From the NCBI RefSeq assembly GCF_000300275.1, contig NZ_AMRN01000005.1:1-64000 (forward strand): a DNA stretch of 64,000 bases, written 5' to 3'. This stretch comes from Thalassospira profundimaris WP0211. Lineage in GTDB: Bacteria > Pseudomonadota > Alphaproteobacteria > Rhodospirillales > Thalassospiraceae. Every line of letters begins with the position of its first letter. Positions within the stretch are counted from its first letter, which is position 1. The notes beneath the pieces were generated by a model, which saw nothing but the letters and a program-made list of their open reading frames with translations, did not search any database and was not told the origin of the DNA. The position numbers were made by a program, and so were the translations under genes. Positions 36,304 to 46,346 of the stretch are shown here, piece by piece.

Positions 36304-39300
36304 TCAGTGGAAATCATGGCTGTCGATCTTAAGGCGCTTGTGACTGGCGGTGCGTGTTTCCGGTTTTGAGCCCAGCTGATCCAGATCACCGGCAACTCGA
36401 GATGCTGTGGGTGAGGCGGCTTCCCCGGTTGGCAGGGCGGTGCGCGGGCTGGCCCAGCGCAGGTTGCGTGGATGGTTGTTGGCATCGCGCGCGATTTTGG
36501 TGTTTTCGCTCATCGATTGCAGCATATGGGTCAGATCGACCAGCTTGTCGGCAATGATGTGCGTCACCCCGTCTTCACGTTGCAATTTGCCGGTCACGCC
36601 CAGAACGGTGGCGGTCATGACTTCGCGACGGTGTTGTTCCATCACCTTGCTCCAGACCACAAGGTTGGTGATGCCGGTTTCATCCTCAAGGGTGATGAAA
36701 ACAACCCCGGATGCCGTGCCGGGGCGCTGGCGAACGATCGCCAAGCCGGCATGGGTCAAACGATCCCCATTTCGTACATTGGGCAGATCACTGGCGGTAC
36801 ACACCCCGGCGGCACCCAATGCATCACGCAGCATCGCCATCGGATGGCCCTTAAGCGACAAGCGCAGGCTGGCGTAATCTTCGATGATCTCTTCGCCCGG
36901 GCCCATGATCGGCAGATCGACCGGGGCTTCGGCGCCAAATTCGGCCGAGACCCCCATATTGTGGTTAAAGTTCTGGGCCGCCTCAAACAGCGGCAGGCTT
37001 GCTGGGGCCTTGCGCCCCTTGCCAAACCGTCGCACAGCCCAAAGCGCTTCGCGCCTTGATAAGCCAAGCGATCCGAACGCATCGGCCTCAGCCAGTTTTT
37101 CAAGCGCGGCCGGGGATAGTCCTGTCTGGCGCGCCATCAGATAGACATCCTGAAACCCGCCAGCGGGCCGGTTGGAAATCAGGGCAAGGGCATCAAGCTC
37201 GCCAAATCCCTTGATCTGGCGAAAACCAAGCCGCACCGAATGATATCCCGCCGTGCGGCCCAATTCGCGTTCCAGCTGATTGTCCCAGAAGCTGTGATTG
37301 ATATCGATTTCAAGCACGCGCACCCCGTGATTGCGCGCATCATTAACCAACTGTGCCGGGGCATAAAACCCCATCGGCTGGGAATTCAAAAGCGCGCATA
37401 AAAACACATCCGGATGATGGCATTTCAGCCAGGACGACGCATAGGCCAGAATGGCAAAACTCGCGGCATGGCTTTCGGGGAAGCCATAATCAGCAAAGCC
37501 TTCGATCTGTTTGAAGCAGCGTTCGGCAAAGTCCATGTCATAGCCGTTACCCAGCATGCCATTGATGAACTTGGTGCGATGTTCGCCAATGGTGCCGGTG
37601 CGCTTGAACGTCGCCATGGCACGCCTGAGGTTATCGGCCTCTCCGCCGGAATAGCCAGCGGCGACAATGGCGATCTGCATTGCCTGTTCCTGAAACAGCG
37701 GCACACCGCAGGTGCGTTTCAATACCGCTTCGAGTTCCGGGGACGGGTAGTCGACCTTTTCGCGGCCCATGCGCCGCTGCAAAAAGGGGTGGACCATGCC
37801 GCCCTGGATCGGGCCGGGCCGGACGATGGCGACCTGAATGGTCAGATCATAAATGCTTCGCGGTTTAAGGCGGGGCAGCATGCTCATTTGTGCGCGCGAT
37901 TCTACCTGAAAGGTGCCGATGCTGTCGGCCTTTTCCAGCATGCGATAGGTCGCCCGATCTTCCTTGGGAAGGGTCGCCAGATCATAATCAATGTTCTTGT
38001 GATTGCGCAGCTCATCAAGCGCTTTTCGGATGCAGGTCAGCATGCCAAGGGCCAAGATATCGACCTTAAGGATGCCCAGCGCATCAATGTCATCCTTGTC
38101 CCATTCAATGGTGGTGCGGTCCGCCATCGCGGCGTTGGCAATCGGGGAGAGTTCACAAAGCGGCCCGCGCGTGATGACAAAACCGCCAACATGTTGCGAC
38201 AGATGGCGCGGAAAGCCGGTTAACTCGCCCGCGATATCAAGCACCGCCTTCAGGCGCGGTTCATCGGGATGAATGCCGGATTGGCGCATCATATTGTCAT
38301 GCGCGCCCTTGCTGCTTGATCCCCAAATGGTTTTGGTCAGTTTGACAATGGTGTCTTCCGACAGACCAAACACCTTGCCAACATCGCGAATGGCGCTACG
38401 TGATCGGTATGAAATCACCGTGGCGGTCAACCCGGCCCGGTCGCGGCCATAGCGTTCATAGATGAACTGAATAACCTCTTCGCGGCGTTCATGTTCAAAA
38501 TCGACATCGATATCAGGCGGTTCGTTGCGGGCATTGCTGATGAAGCGCGAAAACAGCAATTCCACCTTGTTGGGATCGACCGAGGTGACATGCAAACAAA
38601 AACACACCGATGAATTGGCAGCCGACCCGCGCCCCTGACACAAAATGCCACGGGACCGGGCAAAGGCGACAATGTCATGCACGGTCAGGAAATAGGGGGC
38701 ATAGCCCAACTCGTCGATCAGTTTAAGCTCTGTCTCGATCAGGTTTTTGACCTTGTCGGGCACACCATCGGGATAGCGTTTATGCGCACCTTCCCAGGTC
38801 AGGCGGGTCAAACGTTCCTGGGTGCCTTCGCCCGATCCGTCATTTTCGTCGGGGTATTCATAGCGCAACTCATCAAGGCTGAAGGTGCATTGATCGGCAA
38901 TCTCGACGGTGCGGGCCAACCAGTGCGGGTGACCCGGAAACAGACGCGCCATTTCACGCGGCGATTTGATATGGCGTTCGCCATTGGGGAATAAACGGTA
39001 TCCGGCATCCTCAATCGTGCAGTGATGGCGAATGCAAGTCAGGACATCCTGCAATGGTTTGCGCGATCGTAAATGCATATGCACGTCATTGGTCACCACG
39101 GCCGGAATGCCAAGCTCGGCCTCGACCATTTCGGTAAACTCAAGACGTTCGCTGTCAAACCCGTCCATGAACCGCCCGATGGCCAGCCAAAGGCGATCTT
39201 CGAAATGCGCTTTCAAACTGATCAGCTCAGAGCGAAAGGCGTCACCCGGCACCTGTGGCGGCACGGCGATAAACAGCAGGCCTTCGCCATGGGTGACGAT

Positions 39301-39666
39301 ATCGGCAAGATAAATCTCGCACGATCCCTTGGGCGCGCGCCGTTTGCCAAGGGTCAGCAGCCGGCACAGCCGCGCGTAAGCCTGCCGATCCGTCGGATAA
39401 CTCAGCAAGGATGGACCGTCCATCGGATCAAGCCGACAGCCAACAATGTAGTTCAACCGGTCGGCATAATTGCGATGGGCGGTATGGCCGCGCACCACCC
39501 CGGCCAGCGTGTTGTGATCGGTGATCGCAATTGCATGCAGGCCCTTGGTGGCAGCGGTCAGCACCAGTTCCTCCGCATGCGATGCCCCGCGCAGAAATGA
39601 AAAATTGCTGCTGACATGCAGTTCGGCATAGGCCGGGTCGGCTGTACTGTTGGTTTGCTTGGTCAT
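36304..39666 (-). CDS. dnaE2: Error-prone DNA polymerase DnaE2 (ImuC)
   Basis: A 1,120-residue C-family polymerase without the replicative C-terminal tau-binding extension. The N-terminal PHP domain reads SNFSFLRGASHAEELV and AITDHNTLAG; the palm contains GRGSAANSSVCFCL and PPDIDVDFEHERREE; a C-terminal OB domain includes GVVFITLEDETG. It performs translesion synthesis and induced mutagenesis with ImuA and ImuB after DNA damage. It starts 14 bp after imuB. The 3' tail after the OB domain is rich in Ser, Pro and Ala. Confidence 0.97.
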   Translation of the reverse strand: MTKQTNSTADPAYAELHVSSNFSFLRGASHAEELVLTAATKGLHAIAITDHNTLAGVVRGHTAHRNYADRLNYIVGCRLDPMDGPSLLSYPTDRQAYARLCRLLTLGKRRAPKGSCEIYLADIVTHGEGLLFIAVPPQVPGDAFRSELISLKAHFEDRLWLAIGRFMDGFDSERLEFTEMVEAELGIPAVVTNDVHMHLRSRKPLQDVLTCIRHHCTIEDAGYRLFPNGERHIKSPREMARLFPGHPHWLARTVEIADQCTFSLDELRYEYPDENDGSGEGTQERLTRLTWEGAHKRYPDGVPDKVKNLIETELKLIDELGYAPYFLTVHDIVAFARSRGILCQGRGSAANSSVCFCLHVTSVDPNKVELLFSRFISNARNEPPDIDVDFEHERREEVIQFIYERYGRDRAGLTATVISYRSRSAIRDVGKVFGLSEDTIVKLTKTIWGSSSKGAHDNMMRQSGIHPDEPRLKAVLDIAGELTGFPRHLSQHVGGFVITRGPLCELSPIANAAMADRTTIEWDKDDIDALGILKVDILALGMLTCIRKALDELRNHKNIDYDLATLPKEDRATYRMLEKADSIGTFQVESRAQMSMLPRLKPRSIYDLTIQVAIVRPGPIQGGMVHPFLQRRMGREKVDYPSPELEAVLKRTCGVPLFQEQAMQIAIVAAGYSGGEADNLRRAMATFKRTGTIGEHRTKFINGMLGNGYDMDFAERCFKQIEGFADYGFPESHAASFAILAYASSWLKCHHPDVFLCALLNSQPMGFYAPAQLVNDARNHGVRVLEIDINHSFWDNQLERELGRTAGYHSVRLGFRQIKGFGELDALALISNRPAGGFQDVYLMARQTGLSPAALEKLAEADAFGSLGLSRREALWAVRRFGKGRKAPASLPLFEAAQNFNHNMGVSAEFGAEAPVDLPIMGPGEEIIEDYASLRLSLKGHPMAMLRDALGAAGVCTASDLPNVRNGDRLTHAGLAIVRQRPGTASGVVFITLEDETGITNLVVWSKVMEQHRREVMTATVLGVTGKLQREDGVTHIIADKLVDLTHMLQSMSENTKIARDANNHPRNLRWASPRTALPTGEAASPTASRVAGDLDQLGSKPETRTASHKRLKIDSHDFH

Positions 39667-39680
39667 GGCATCAAATCACA

Positions 39681-41327
39681 TCACCCGGCAAACAAACCAT
39701 GCACCGACCAGATATCCTGTCCGGCATGGCCGCTGCGAAACAGCCAGATCAAGCGTCCTTTCTGATCGCAGATGCGGAAATAATCGCGTGTCATATGCGA
39801 CAGGGTGTAATTATCCCGGTCCAGATGGGTCCACCATTCCGGGCAGATGCGCTCTGGCCCGTCCGTACGCAGAACATCAATCATCATCTTGCGCCAGCGC
39901 AGTTTTGTTGGCGCGCCGTTGGCGCCGCGTTCCATGACATCGACCGGTTCGGGCGGATCAATCAGACGGACCGGACGCTTGGGCAGCGGCGCATCCGCAA
40001 GACGTGCCGGTTTGGCAGCCCCGGTCGGCGATTGCCGGATGGCGGCCCGTTCGGGCAGGTGGCTGGCGTGGTGGGCGGGGCGGTACAAAATATCCTTTGG
40101 CCCCAGATGATGGGCAATGCGATCAAGAAGCTGCGCCAGTGCGATGGCATCGCTGCTGTCATCCTGCTTGCGGTCAAGGCGGACCTGACGAAAGGCAACA
40201 TGTTCGACCCACGGGGCATAGACAATCACCTGTTCGATGCCAAAGCCGGTATCCACCCCGGGCATCTTTTCCGCGAGCAATCGCAAAATATGGCTTTCGG
40301 ACTGGCAGGGTGTGCCGGTTGTGGTCGTGATGGTATGGGCATGGCCATCGACCCGGATGGACCGGACGATCAGGCGCCTAAGACCAAGGTTTTCATCACG
40401 CAGTTTGGCGCAAAGCTCGGCCACCATGCTTTCAATCGCATGTGCCAGCGTGTCAGCACTCCCCAATGGTTCACCAAAACTTTGTTTGATCAGCCACGGC
40501 GCATCGGGCAGTTCAAAATTCAGATGTTCGGGCAGGCGGCCATAAAACTGATCAAGGCGATGCAACACATCCGGGCCAAGGCGGGTGGTGATATTGGCAC
40601 GCGGCAGGGGCGTGATATCACCCAGTTGTTTCAGGCCAAGACGGGCCAGAACCGCGATAATGTCATCAGACAGCCGCAGGCACGATACCGGAAACCCGGC
40701 CGCAACCCCGTGATCCCGCGGCAGGGATAAAATGCGCTCATCTGACGCGCCCGGATGGCCCCCTGTATGGCAACGGGCCGCCGCCCATGCCGCCCCGGCG
40801 GTATCGGCAATGGCGGCGCGGGCTGCAATGCCCTGGGCTTTCATGTCGCGCAGGATTTGTTTGATCATCGCACTTTCGCCGCCAAACAAATGACTGCCGC
40901 CAGTGATTTCAAGCCACATGCCGGCATCGCCATTAAGCCCATGCGCATGCAAGTCCCGATCCGGCGCAATCCACGGGCTATAGCGGTCCATGAAGCGCAC
41001 CAGTCGGACAAATTTACCATCGCAGAGATCAGTGTCCTCGAGGCTGTCCTGAAGATCGGGCAGGATGCTGCGCGCATCAGAAAGGCGCATGCCGCCATGA
41101 AGTCCGGCCTTTTGTGCCGCTGCATTCAGGCCGCAGACGAGCACGCCCTTGTGATCGCTGCGCGTGATCACGTGCGAGGTGTCTTGTGGCTTTGAGGCCT
41201 GTGGGACAGTTTTCGGACTGTCAGCATCGCGGGGCTGATCAGGCGTGAGCGTGCCTGTCTTGTGTTGAGGCTTCTGACAGTCGGTTTTCCAGTGGGTCAG
41301 CCACAGATAAAGAAAACGTTGTTGCAT
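39681..41327 (-). CDS. imuB: ImuB, Y-family-like mutagenesis protein
   Basis: A 548-residue protein starting QQRFLYLWLTHWKTD. It has Y-family features (LHGGMRLSDARSILPDL, WLEITGGSHLFGGE) and a little-finger region, but as in other ImuB proteins lacks the full catalytic acidic set, acting as the beta-clamp-bound hub for DnaE2. The start lies inside imuA (89-bp overlap), longer than the usual few bases, but it is needed to include the conserved N-terminus. Part of the LexA-regulated cassette. Confidence 0.93.
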   Translation of the reverse strand: MQQRFLYLWLTHWKTDCQKPQHKTGTLTPDQPRDADSPKTVPQASKPQDTSHVITRSDHKGVLVCGLNAAAQKAGLHGGMRLSDARSILPDLQDSLEDTDLCDGKFVRLVRFMDRYSPWIAPDRDLHAHGLNGDAGMWLEITGGSHLFGGESAMIKQILRDMKAQGIAARAAIADTAGAAWAAARCHTGGHPGASDERILSLPRDHGVAAGFPVSCLRLSDDIIAVLARLGLKQLGDITPLPRANITTRLGPDVLHRLDQFYGRLPEHLNFELPDAPWLIKQSFGEPLGSADTLAHAIESMVAELCAKLRDENLGLRRLIVRSIRVDGHAHTITTTTGTPCQSESHILRLLAEKMPGVDTGFGIEQVIVYAPWVEHVAFRQVRLDRKQDDSSDAIALAQLLDRIAHHLGPKDILYRPAHHASHLPERAAIRQSPTGAAKPARLADAPLPKRPVRLIDPPEPVDVMERGANGAPTKLRWRKMMIDVLRTDGPERICPEWWTHLDRDNYTLSHMTRDYFRICDQKGRLIWLFRSGHAGQDIWSVHGLFAG

Positions 41328-42060
41328 CGGTTTTGACTTTCCAGCTTCCCGGTCGGACCCCGCGTCCCCCGATCAGGCTGAGATGATGGTCGTTTCCTGT
41401 TGGTCGTTCTGTTGGTTCCAAGGCGTTTACAGGTGTTATTTGCCAGCGTGTCCACGCGCTTGAGGTTGGAATGCGCCCGTTTCTGGCAAGCGGGCGCAAA
41501 ACAATGATGCGTGTGCCGCCACTTTCACAGGCCAGTTGCAGGCGCCTTGCCGTGGTCAGGTCATAGTCGGTGGTTTCAATGATCACCGCACGGACCTGAC
41601 CGGATTTTGCCACTTCCTCGCAGGTCCAAAGGGCGGTGGCCTGTTGATCGACCGTCATCATCAACGGTTCGGGTTCAAGCGCCGTCATCGGCAGGGACAG
41701 GGCATAAAACCCGCCCTGATCAAGGGCCCGACGCTGCCGGATCCAGAAGATGCCCTTGCCGGGTGGCGGGGCAGATGGGTGATTAGAGGCATCAGAGGGT
41801 GCCTCCACAGACAATGTCGCCAGATACCACGCCAAAAGGGATGCCGCGCAATCATCATGGCCGCACAACACTTCATGCAGGCCAATCGGGGCAAGGCCGC
41901 CGATACTGATATGATCGCGCAGGAACGTGCCGCCAAAGGCACGCGCAATCACCCCGTCTGCCCGATCTGGCCCACCGGACAGACAGGAAACCTGAACTTT
42001 CCATTGCTGCTCAGCCCGCGCCAAAGCCGCGCGTGCCTGATGAATGCGTCTGTCTGACAT
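41239..42060 (-). CDS. imuA: ImuA, RecA-like mutagenesis protein
   Basis: A 273-residue RecA/SulA-related protein without a good Walker A. Conserved parts are GLAPIGLHEVLCGHDDCAA, KGIFWIRQR and DLTTARRLQLACESGGTRIIV. It is the first gene of the imuA-imuB-dnaE2 operon, and its ATG lies seven bases after a consensus SOS box. The extended C-terminus overlaps imuB by 89 bp. Confidence 0.92.
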   Translation of the reverse strand: MSDRRIHQARAALARAEQQWKVQVSCLSGGPDRADGVIARAFGGTFLRDHISIGGLAPIGLHEVLCGHDDCAASLLAWYLATLSVEAPSDASNHPSAPPPGKGIFWIRQRRALDQGGFYALSLPMTALEPEPLMMTVDQQATALWTCEEVAKSGQVRAVIIETTDYDLTTARRLQLACESGGTRIIVLRPLARNGRIPTSSAWTRWQITPVNALEPTERPTGNDHHLSLIGGRGVRPGSWKVKTDATTFSLSVADPLENRLSEASTQDRHAHA

Positions 42061-42066
42061 TTTAGT

Positions 42067-42081
42067 GTTCCTGTTTTGTTC
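42067..42081 (-). promoter_or_regulatory. LexA (SOS) box of imuA-imuB-dnaE2
   Basis: On the minus strand the sequence reads GAAC-AAAACAG-GAAC, exactly the alphaproteobacterial LexA consensus GAAC-N7-GAAC. It lies 6 bp before the imuA start codon, so bound LexA would block the promoter region. Confidence 0.92.
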
Positions 42082-42167
42082 TATTTTATGTGGTCAAAGC
42101 GGAACAGGAGTCAAGGCGTATCCAATCGGGTTTTTCAGGATCGGGGAATATGTGGTTGAAGCAAAAG

Positions 42168-42197
42168 AAAACCCGGCATTCGCAAATGCCGGGTTTT
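42168..42197. terminator. Terminator downstream of cysNC
   Basis: The hairpin AAAACCCGGCATT / AATGCCGGGTTTT with a 4-bp loop has T-ends on both strands. It closes the leftward cysD-cysNC transcript, ahead of the imuA promoter. Confidence 0.9.
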
Positions 42198-42221
42198 CCT
42201 GAATACATGTCTGAGTGCAGA

Positions 42222-44141
42222 TCAGATTTCCGGGAACCAGGCCCCGAGAACACCGAATTCTTCAAGCTTGGAGACAATCGCCTCTGCTGCTTCTTCGGCG
42301 GTCTGATCGGATGTATTGACCGTGATCTCGGCGTTTTCTGGCCGTTCATAGGGGCTGTCGATCCCGGTGAAGTTTGCGATCTCGCCTGCACGGGCCTTTT
42401 TATAAAGACCCTTCACATCGCGCTGTTCACAGACTTCAAGCGGGGTGTCGATAAACACCTCGATGAACTCGTCTTTCTCAACAAGGCTGCGCGCCAGTTG
42501 GCGTTCGCTTTTGAACGGCGAGATGAAGGATACCAGCGTGATCACGCCCGCATCGACAAACAGCTTGGCGGTTTCACCAACCCGGCGGATGTTTTCCACC
42601 CGGTCAGCATCGGTAAAGCCAAGATCCTTGTTCAGGCCATGACGGACATTGTCGCCATCAAGGGTGTAGGTATGTTTGCCAAGGGCATGGAGCTTCTTCT
42701 CAACCAGGTTGGCGACGGTCGATTTACCCGCACCCGACAGGCCGGTGAACCACAGAATGACCGATTTCTGGCCTTTCTGATAGGCACGCGCGCCCTTGTT
42801 GATGTCCATTTCCTGCCATTTGATGTTGGTCGCACGGCGCAGAGAATGGTTGACCATGCCCGCCCCAACGGTGGCGTTGGTAAAGCGGTCAATGATGATG
42901 AAGCGGCCCGAATGACGGTTCTGATCATAGGGATCAAACGCCAGCGCCTTGTCGGCCGAGATATTGGCAATCCCGACTTCGTTAAGCTCAAGCGTTTTGC
43001 CCGCCACATGTTCAAGCGTGTTCACATTGACCTTGTATTTAAGGTCGCTGATCTGTGCATTGGCAACCTGTGCGCCCATCTTGATCAGATAGGGGCGGCC
43101 GGGCAGAAGGTGATCTTCATGCATCCAGATGATGCGGGCTTCGAACTGATCGGCAAAGTCGGGCTTGGCATCCGCATGCGCCAAAACGTCGCCACGCGAA
43201 ATGTCGATTTCATCTTCAAGGGTCAGGGTAATCGCCTGACCGGCAATGGCTTCGTAAAGGTTACCATCAAAGGTGACGATGTCCTTGACCTTGCTGGTCA
43301 GGCCCGATGCGGTCACGACAACCTCGTCACCCGGTTTGACGCGGCCTGATGAAATGGTGCCGGAAAAGCCCCGAAAATCAAGGTTCGGGCGGTTGACCCA
43401 CTGCACCGGCAAACGGAACGGCTTTTCAATCGCATCCTGTTCGACCTGCACATCTTCAAGATGGGCCAGAAGCGTCGGGCCGGAATACCAGGGCGTATTC
43501 GCGCTCGGCTCGATCATGTTGTCGCCACGCAGGGCCGAAAGCGGGATCGCGGTGATCGAGCTATAGTTCAGCTGTTCAGCGAATTTCAGATACTCGGCAA
43601 CGATCTGATCAAACTTGGATTGGTCATAGTCGATCAAATCCATCTTGTTGACCGCCAGCACCACATGCTTGATGCCCAGAAGGGATGTGATGAAGCTGTG
43701 GCGGCGGGTCTGGGTCAGAATGCCCTTACGCGCATCAATCAGGATGACGGCAACATCGGCGGTCGATGCACCGGTCGCCATGTTACGGGTATATTGTTCG
43801 TGGCCGGGGGTATCGGCGACGATGAATTTACGCTTGTCGGTCGAGAAGAAGCGATAGGCCACATCAATGGTGATGCCCTGTTCACGTTCGGCTTGCAGGC
43901 CATCAAGCAGCAGGGCGAAATCAATTTCGCCACCTTGCGTCCCGACCTTGCGGCTATCTGATTCAAGGGCGGCCAGCTGATCTTCAAAGATCAGTTTGGA
44001 ATCCCAAAGCAGACGCCCGATCAGGGTCGATTTGCCGTCATCCACGCTGCCGCAGGTGATGAAACGCAGAAGGCTTTTTTCTTCCTGGGCTTTGAGGTAA
44101 CCAAGAATGTCTTCAGCAATCAGGTCAGATTTATGGGACAT
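42222..44141 (-). CDS. cysNC: Fused sulfate adenylyltransferase subunit 1 / APS kinase
   Basis: A 639-residue fusion. Residues about 1-435 are the CysN GTPase: [24 protein letters not shown] and NKMD. Residues about 455-639 are APS kinase (CysC) with [27 protein letters not shown] and [13 protein letters not shown]. With CysD it makes APS from sulfate and ATP and then phosphorylates APS to PAPS. The same architecture is known from NodQ and other alphaproteobacterial proteins. Its start shares one base with the cysD stop. Confidence 0.97.
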   Translation of the reverse strand: MSHKSDLIAEDILGYLKAQEEKSLLRFITCGSVDDGKSTLIGRLLWDSKLIFEDQLAALESDSRKVGTQGGEIDFALLLDGLQAEREQGITIDVAYRFFSTDKRKFIVADTPGHEQYTRNMATGASTADVAVILIDARKGILTQTRRHSFITSLLGIKHVVLAVNKMDLIDYDQSKFDQIVAEYLKFAEQLNYSSITAIPLSALRGDNMIEPSANTPWYSGPTLLAHLEDVQVEQDAIEKPFRLPVQWVNRPNLDFRGFSGTISSGRVKPGDEVVVTASGLTSKVKDIVTFDGNLYEAIAGQAITLTLEDEIDISRGDVLAHADAKPDFADQFEARIIWMHEDHLLPGRPYLIKMGAQVANAQISDLKYKVNVNTLEHVAGKTLELNEVGIANISADKALAFDPYDQNRHSGRFIIIDRFTNATVGAGMVNHSLRRATNIKWQEMDINKGARAYQKGQKSVILWFTGLSGAGKSTVANLVEKKLHALGKHTYTLDGDNVRHGLNKDLGFTDADRVENIRRVGETAKLFVDAGVITLVSFISPFKSERQLARSLVEKDEFIEVFIDTPLEVCEQRDVKGLYKKARAGEIANFTGIDSPYERPENAEITVNTSDQTAEEAAEAIVSKLEEFGVLGAWFPEI

Positions 44142-45046
44142 CAGAAATAACCTTCCTGCTTCTTCTTCTCCATCGACCCGGCCTGGTCGTGGTCAATCAT
44201 GCGGCCCTGACGTTCGCTTGAGCGGGTCAGAAGCATTTCCTGAATAATGTCGGGCAGGGTGGCTGCCTCGGACTCAACGGCACCCGTCAGCGGATAGCAG
44301 CCAAGGGTCCTGAAACGCACCGATTTCATTTCCGGGGTCTCGCCCGGGTTCAGCGGCATGCGGTCGTCATCGACCATGATCAGCATGCCGTCGCGTTCGA
44401 CCACCGGGCGTTTGGCGGAATAATACAGCGGCACAATCGGGATCTGCTCACGATAGATATATTGCCAGATATCAAGCTCGGTCCAGTTCGAGATCGGGAA
44501 AGCACGGATGCTTTCGCCCTTGTTGATCCGGGCGTTATAGATATCCCACAATTCCGGGCGCTGGTTTTTCGGATCCCAGCGGTGGGTTTCGGTCCGGAAG
44601 GAGAATACACGTTCCTTGGCACGTGCCTTTTCCTCGTCACGGCGTGCGCCGCCAAAGGCCGCATCGAACTTGTATTTGTTCAGCGCCTGTTTAAGCGATT
44701 CCGTCTTCATGACATCGGTATGCAGGCTGGATCCATGGGTGAACGGGCCAATGCCGCGCTCCACACCGTCCTGATTGATATGGACAATCAGATCAAAGCC
44801 GTATTCAGCCGCCATCCGGTCGCGAAATTCGATCATTTCGCGGAATTTCCAGGTGGTATCGACATGCATCAATGGAAAGGGCGGCGGGGCCGGATAAAAC
44901 GCCTTGCGCGCCAGATGCAGCAGAACTGATGAATCCTTACCGATGGAATAAAGCATCACCGGCCGCTCGAACGATGCCGCCACCTCGCGGATGATGTGGA
45001 TACTCTCTGCCTCAAGCTGGCGGAGATGGGTCAGATTAGGCTGCAT
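44141..45046 (-). CDS. cysD: Sulfate adenylyltransferase subunit 2
   Basis: A 301-residue PP-loop ATP pyrophosphatase of the PAPS-reductase fold: [20 protein letters not shown] holds the phosphate loop, and [19 protein letters not shown] and [16 protein letters not shown] follow. It catalyses adenylation of sulfate, driven by CysN GTP hydrolysis. It is first in the cysD-cysNC operon. Confidence 0.97.
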   Translation of the reverse strand: MQPNLTHLRQLEAESIHIIREVAASFERPVMLYSIGKDSSVLLHLARKAFYPAPPPFPLMHVDTTWKFREMIEFRDRMAAEYGFDLIVHINQDGVERGIGPFTHGSSLHTDVMKTESLKQALNKYKFDAAFGGARRDEEKARAKERVFSFRTETHRWDPKNQRPELWDIYNARINKGESIRAFPISNWTELDIWQYIYREQIPIVPLYYSAKRPVVERDGMLIMVDDDRMPLNPGETPEMKSVRFRTLGCYPLTGAVESEAATLPDIIQEMLLTRSSERQGRMIDHDQAGSMEKKKQEGYF

Positions 45047-45388
45047 TCTCTTTCCTGCCGATCAATCATAACTGTGGCAATCAACACATAATTTAGTGTT
45101 TATAAAAGTATTTCACTTAGCTTTGATGGGTAATATGGAACGCACCGCAACGCAAGTGTGATTTCTATTTTTACACAAAATTTTGTAGTCGAATGATTAT
45201 TAACACTTTTAATAGTGTTTAATTTGAAAGGCGTGGCAGGGCAAGTTTATTTGCATCGCAGGGCCTCTGTTCGGGGAGGAAGACCTAAATTTTACCTTCC
45301 AAGCCAGAGTAAGCCAGATGCATTGACCAGATACCCCATTCATCGCCATATCAATCACACGCAATTGCGGCGGCGATATGTGGGGGCG
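45047..45388. other. AT-rich divergent promoter region of cysD
   Basis: No gene is convincing here. The inverted repeat AACACT-TTTAAT-AGTGTT (45,202-45,219) lies in an AT-rich stretch, and a related half-site TAGTGTTTA occurs near 45,094. These may be regulator sites for cysD or for the rightward membrane gene. Confidence 0.45.
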
Positions 45389-46189
45389 ATGAACGGAAAC
45401 GCACAGCCATTCAAGACCTGGATTATTCAGGATGGTATGGCCCTGATGTGGCAGGGGCGGGGCATTGTTGCCATTTCGGTGCTGCTGACGGTTCTGATCA
45501 GCGGGCTTGGCGCTGTCATGCCCCGCCCGGCATTGCTGGACGTTGAGGGTACGCCAAGTCTGATCGGTGCGATCTGGCAAGTCATCTGGTTTGCGATTTA
45601 TGCCATTCCGCTGATCCCTGTTGCCTATGTCAGCCATATCGCTGTCCTGAGGGGCGAGGTCGGGGTTGCGGCCATGCGCGTGCAAGATTTGACCGGGGTG
45701 CTGAATTTTGCGCGGGGCATGATGGCTGCTGCATTGGTGGTGGCGGTTTTGGGCACGCTCTATCAGCTTGTTTTCGTGTCCGACCTTCTATTGATGAGTA
45801 CAGGCCGCGTTGATGCGTCGGCGGCGTTGCGTCTTGGTGCGGGGGCAGTGATGGCCCTTCTGGTCTTTGCGCCGTTTGTGCTGTTGGGCGCGTGGGGGGC
45901 GGTAAGTCTTCAAACGGGGCAGACAAGGTTTGGCGATGTTCTGGCCGTCGGACGGCGATGCTTCTTCTATCTGTTTGTGCGACTCTTGGCGGTGGTTCTG
46001 TTCCTGCCCATTCTCTCAGCCTTGGTGTTGCCAGTCATGGGGCAGGTGGTGGCGATACTGGTTGCCGTTGGCATCCCCGCCGATCCGGCATTTCTGATCG
46101 TCAGTGCTGCATTTTCCGCGTTGATCGGCTGTTTCGCTGTTGTACTGGTTTCCGTGGTCTTTTGTCGGGCCTGGCTGCTGGCAAAATAA
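45389..46189 (+). CDS. Multi-pass membrane protein of unknown function
   Basis: A 266-residue protein with about six hydrophobic segments (for example GRGIVAISVLLTVLISGLGA, LLVFAPFVLLGAWGAVSLQT and VLPVMGQVVAILVAVGIPA). No family is recognised. The ATG at 45,389 begins a normal N-terminus (MNGNAQPFKTWIIQDGM); an upstream frame from 45,215 would add 58 basic residues running through the palindromic region and is unlikely. It is read alone between cysD and an aminotransferase. Confidence 0.7.
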   Translation: MNGNAQPFKTWIIQDGMALMWQGRGIVAISVLLTVLISGLGAVMPRPALLDVEGTPSLIGAIWQVIWFAIYAIPLIPVAYVSHIAVLRGEVGVAAMRVQDLTGVLNFARGMMAAALVVAVLGTLYQLVFVSDLLLMSTGRVDASAALRLGAGAVMALLVFAPFVLLGAWGAVSLQTGQTRFGDVLAVGRRCFFYLFVRLLAVVLFLPILSALVLPVMGQVVAILVAVGIPADPAFLIVSAAFSALIGCFAVVLVSVVFCRAWLLAK

Positions 46190-46346
46190 AGGGCACAGAG
46201 CAAAATCGCATGGGGCTGTTATAAGCTTGACGATAGAACCCATTGTAATTTTATTTCAAATTTTGATTGTCTGATAAAATAAACTTGATTTAGGTCAGTG
46301 TTGCTTGCCAAATAACGGCAATGTTGCTGACCTAAAGAGTGCTGCC

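Noticed and set aside
37414-38223. 269-codon open frame opposite dnaE2
   Set aside because: It is antisense of conserved polymerase domains, with no family features.
42090-43349. 419-codon open frame on the plus strand opposite cysNC
   Set aside because: It is the antisense shadow of a clear CysN-CysC fusion and runs through its terminator.
45215-45388. 58-residue N-terminal extension of the membrane protein at 45389
   Set aside because: It is basic and low in protein character, and starts within the palindromic regulatory stretch.
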